This document shows positions 62,681-64,000 of a DNA stretch of 64,000 nt, piece after piece. Source of the stretch: Pseudoclavibacter endophyticus. GTDB lineage: Bacteria; Actinomycetota; Actinomycetes; Actinomycetales; Microbacteriaceae. The notes beneath the pieces were generated by a model. That model had not been told where the DNA came from, made no database searches, and saw nothing but the letters and a program-made list of their open reading frames with translations. Numbering within the stretch: position 1 is the stretch's first letter; each line of letters starts with the position of its first letter. Both the position numbers and the translations under genes were made by a program. Location: the NCBI RefSeq assembly GCF_008831085.1, contig NZ_WBJY01000004.1:124001-188000 (forward strand), in the 5' to 3' direction.

Positions 62681-64000
62681 ATGGCGACGTTCGTCGACGA
62701 GGTCACCCTGTATCTGCGCGCGGGCGCGGGGGGCAACGGTTGCGCCTCGATCAAGCGCGAGAAGTTCAAGCCGCTCGCCGGCCCCGATGGCGGGAACGGC
62801 GGCGACGGCGGCGACATCGTGCTCGTCGCCGATCCTCAGGTCACGACGCTGCTGAGCTACCACCATTCGCCGCATCGCTCAAGCGAGAAGGGCGGCTTCG
62901 GCATGGGCGACTTTCGCAACGGCGTGACGGGTGGCGACCTCGAGCTCCCGGTACCGGTCGGCACGGTCGTGCGCGACGCCGAGGGCGTCGAACTCGCCGA
63001 CCTCTCCGAGACCGGAATGCGCTTCGTGGCCGCCGAGGGCGGTCAGGGCGGGCTCGGGAACGCGGCGTTGTCGTCCACCAAGCGCAAGGCCCCGGGCTTC
63101 GCCCTGCTCGGCACGCCCGGCGAAGAGGTCTCGCTCCTGCTCGAGCTCAAGACCGTCGCCGATGTCGCGCTCGTCGGCTACCCGTCGGCGGGCAAGTCGA
63201 GCCTCATCGCCGCGATGTCGGCCGCGAAGCCGAAGATCGCCGACTACCCGTTCACGACGCTCCACCCGAACCTCGGCGTCGTCGAAGCGGGGCAGACGCG
63301 TTTCACGGTCGCCGACGTGCCGGGGCTGATCGAGGGCGCGAGCGAGGGGCGCGGGCTCGGTCACGAGTTCCTGCGCCACGTCGAGCGTTGCTCGGCGCTT
63401 CTGCACGTTCTCGACTGCGCCACGCTCGACCCGGGGCGCGACCCCGTCTCCGACCTCGGCGTGATCCTGCGCGAGCTCGAGGCCTACGAGGTGCCCGAGG
63501 GGCAGGTGCCCTTGCTGGAGCGGCCCCAACTCGTTGCGCTGAACAAGATCGATGTGCCGGATGCCCGTGAGCTCGCGGAGTTCGTTCGCGGAGATCTCGA
63601 GGAGCGCGGCTACCGCGTGTTCCTGATTTCCGCGGCGAGCCACGAGGGGCTGCGCGAGCTCGGCTTCGCCCTCGGCGAGCTCGTCGAGGCCGATCGGTCG
63701 GTCCGCGCGGACGCGGAAGCGACGAAGCCGCGCATCGTGCTGCGTCCGAGGGCGGTCGACGCGAAGGAGTTCGAGGTGCGCGTCGAGGGCGGAACGTACG
63801 GCAACCTCTACCGCGTGCTCGGCCGCAAGCCGGAGCGCTGGGTTGCCCAGACTGACTTCCAGAACGACGAGGCGGTCGGCTACCTCGCGGATCGCCTCAA
63901 CCGGCTCGGCGTGGAGGACGCGCTCTTCAAGGCCGGGGCGGTCGCGGGCTCGACCGTCGTGATCGGGCCCGGCGACGGCATGGTGTTCGACTGGGAGCCG
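62681..64000 (+). CDS. obgE: GTPase Obg/CgtA, N-terminal 440 residues (cut by right edge)
   Basis: Obg binds GTP and associates with the large ribosomal subunit in ribosome assembly and stress response. ATG 62681 has GGAGGAG at 62672-62678. The Gly-rich Obg fold ([40 protein letters not shown]) covers residues 1-158, followed by the G domain with [10 protein letters not shown] (G1, about 166), DVPGLIEGA (G3) and NKID (G4), then an OCT domain ([20 protein letters not shown]). The frame is still open at the last base, so the C-terminal tail is missing. Confidence 0.96.
   Translation, partial: MATFVDEVTLYLRAGAGGNGCASIKREKFKPLAGPDGGNGGDGGDIVLVADPQVTTLLSYHHSPHRSSEKGGFGMGDFRNGVTGGDLELPVPVGTVVRDAEGVELADLSETGMRFVAAEGGQGGLGNAALSSTKRKAPGFALLGTPGEEVSLLLELKTVADVALVGYPSAGKSSLIAAMSAAKPKIADYPFTTLHPNLGVVEAGQTRFTVADVPGLIEGASEGRGLGHEFLRHVERCSALLHVLDCATLDPGRDPVSDLGVILRELEAYEVPEGQVPLLERPQLVALNKIDVPDARELAEFVRGDLEERGYRVFLISAASHEGLRELGFALGELVEADRSVRADAEATKPRIVLRPRAVDAKEFEVRVEGGTYGNLYRVLGRKPERWVAQTDFQNDEAVGYLADRLNRLGVEDALFKAGAVAGSTVVIGPGDGMVFDWEP

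Overview
The window is 64 kb of very GC-rich DNA from a Gram-positive actinobacterium, most likely of the Microbacteriaceae type (inference). The evidence is the gene order rne-rplU-rpmA-obgE, an ileS T-box leader followed by folC and a DUF4233 gene, a RamB-like regulator facing GTP-type pckG, DtxR/IdeR-type iron boxes, HtaA heme domains, an ArsC with the actinobacterial C-N-G-G-K-S loop, and several starts placed 6-7 nt after a TAnnnT -10 box (leaderless type). No rRNA, tRNA, CRISPR array, insertion sequence or phage gene was recognised. All genes look intact apart from the two cut by the window edges.

Layout. (1) 1-477: tail of a membrane protein. (2) 586-12217: an iron-regulated heme acquisition locus. 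A strong DtxR/IdeR-type box precedes a compact plus-strand operon: an HtaA protein with a WxL-like tail, a DUF916/WxIP-like membrane protein, hmuT, hmuU, hmuV, an unassigned surface protein and a large double-HtaA membrane protein. A heme oxygenase with its own iron-box-like site converges on it. Together they would capture heme at the surface, import it and release its iron. (3) 12253-25587: a probable organosulfur scavenging region with a minus-strand ssuB-ssuA-ssuC set and an aminotransferase. Divergent from these are an SsuD-like flavin monooxygenase, an M20 amidohydrolase, a Dpp-type ABC transporter and a LysR regulator. (4) 25584-35930: M3 peptidase, ArsC/small protein/GNAT cluster, valS, purine permease, RidA and PEP carboxykinase. 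(5) 36024-37665: a palindrome-rich regulatory region and a RamB-like regulator. (6) 37697-43794: a second Dpp-type ABC operon facing a TetR regulator. (7) 43814-47762: lipoprotein, NarL/LiaR-type two-component system and a DUF4097-like protein. (8) 47858-55129: PabC-like enzyme, T-box leader, ileS, folC, DUF4233, ndk. (9) 55186-57952: a phosphate module with a PHO-box-like repeat, Na/Pi cotransporter, coiled-coil protein and PstS-like lipoprotein. (10) 58316-64000: RNase E/G, L21, L27 and the start of obgE.

The most unusual part is the heme locus. HtaA domains sit with a WxL-like module and a WxIP-like partner, a combination better known from Firmicute cell-wall complexes. The HtaA domain of the first protein lacks histidine entirely, and each HtaA domain carries an added cysteine pair. 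The second HtaA domain of the large protein has Phe at the expected heme-ligand tyrosine. These observations come from reading the sequence; family assignments rest on remembered motifs and were not checked by a database search.
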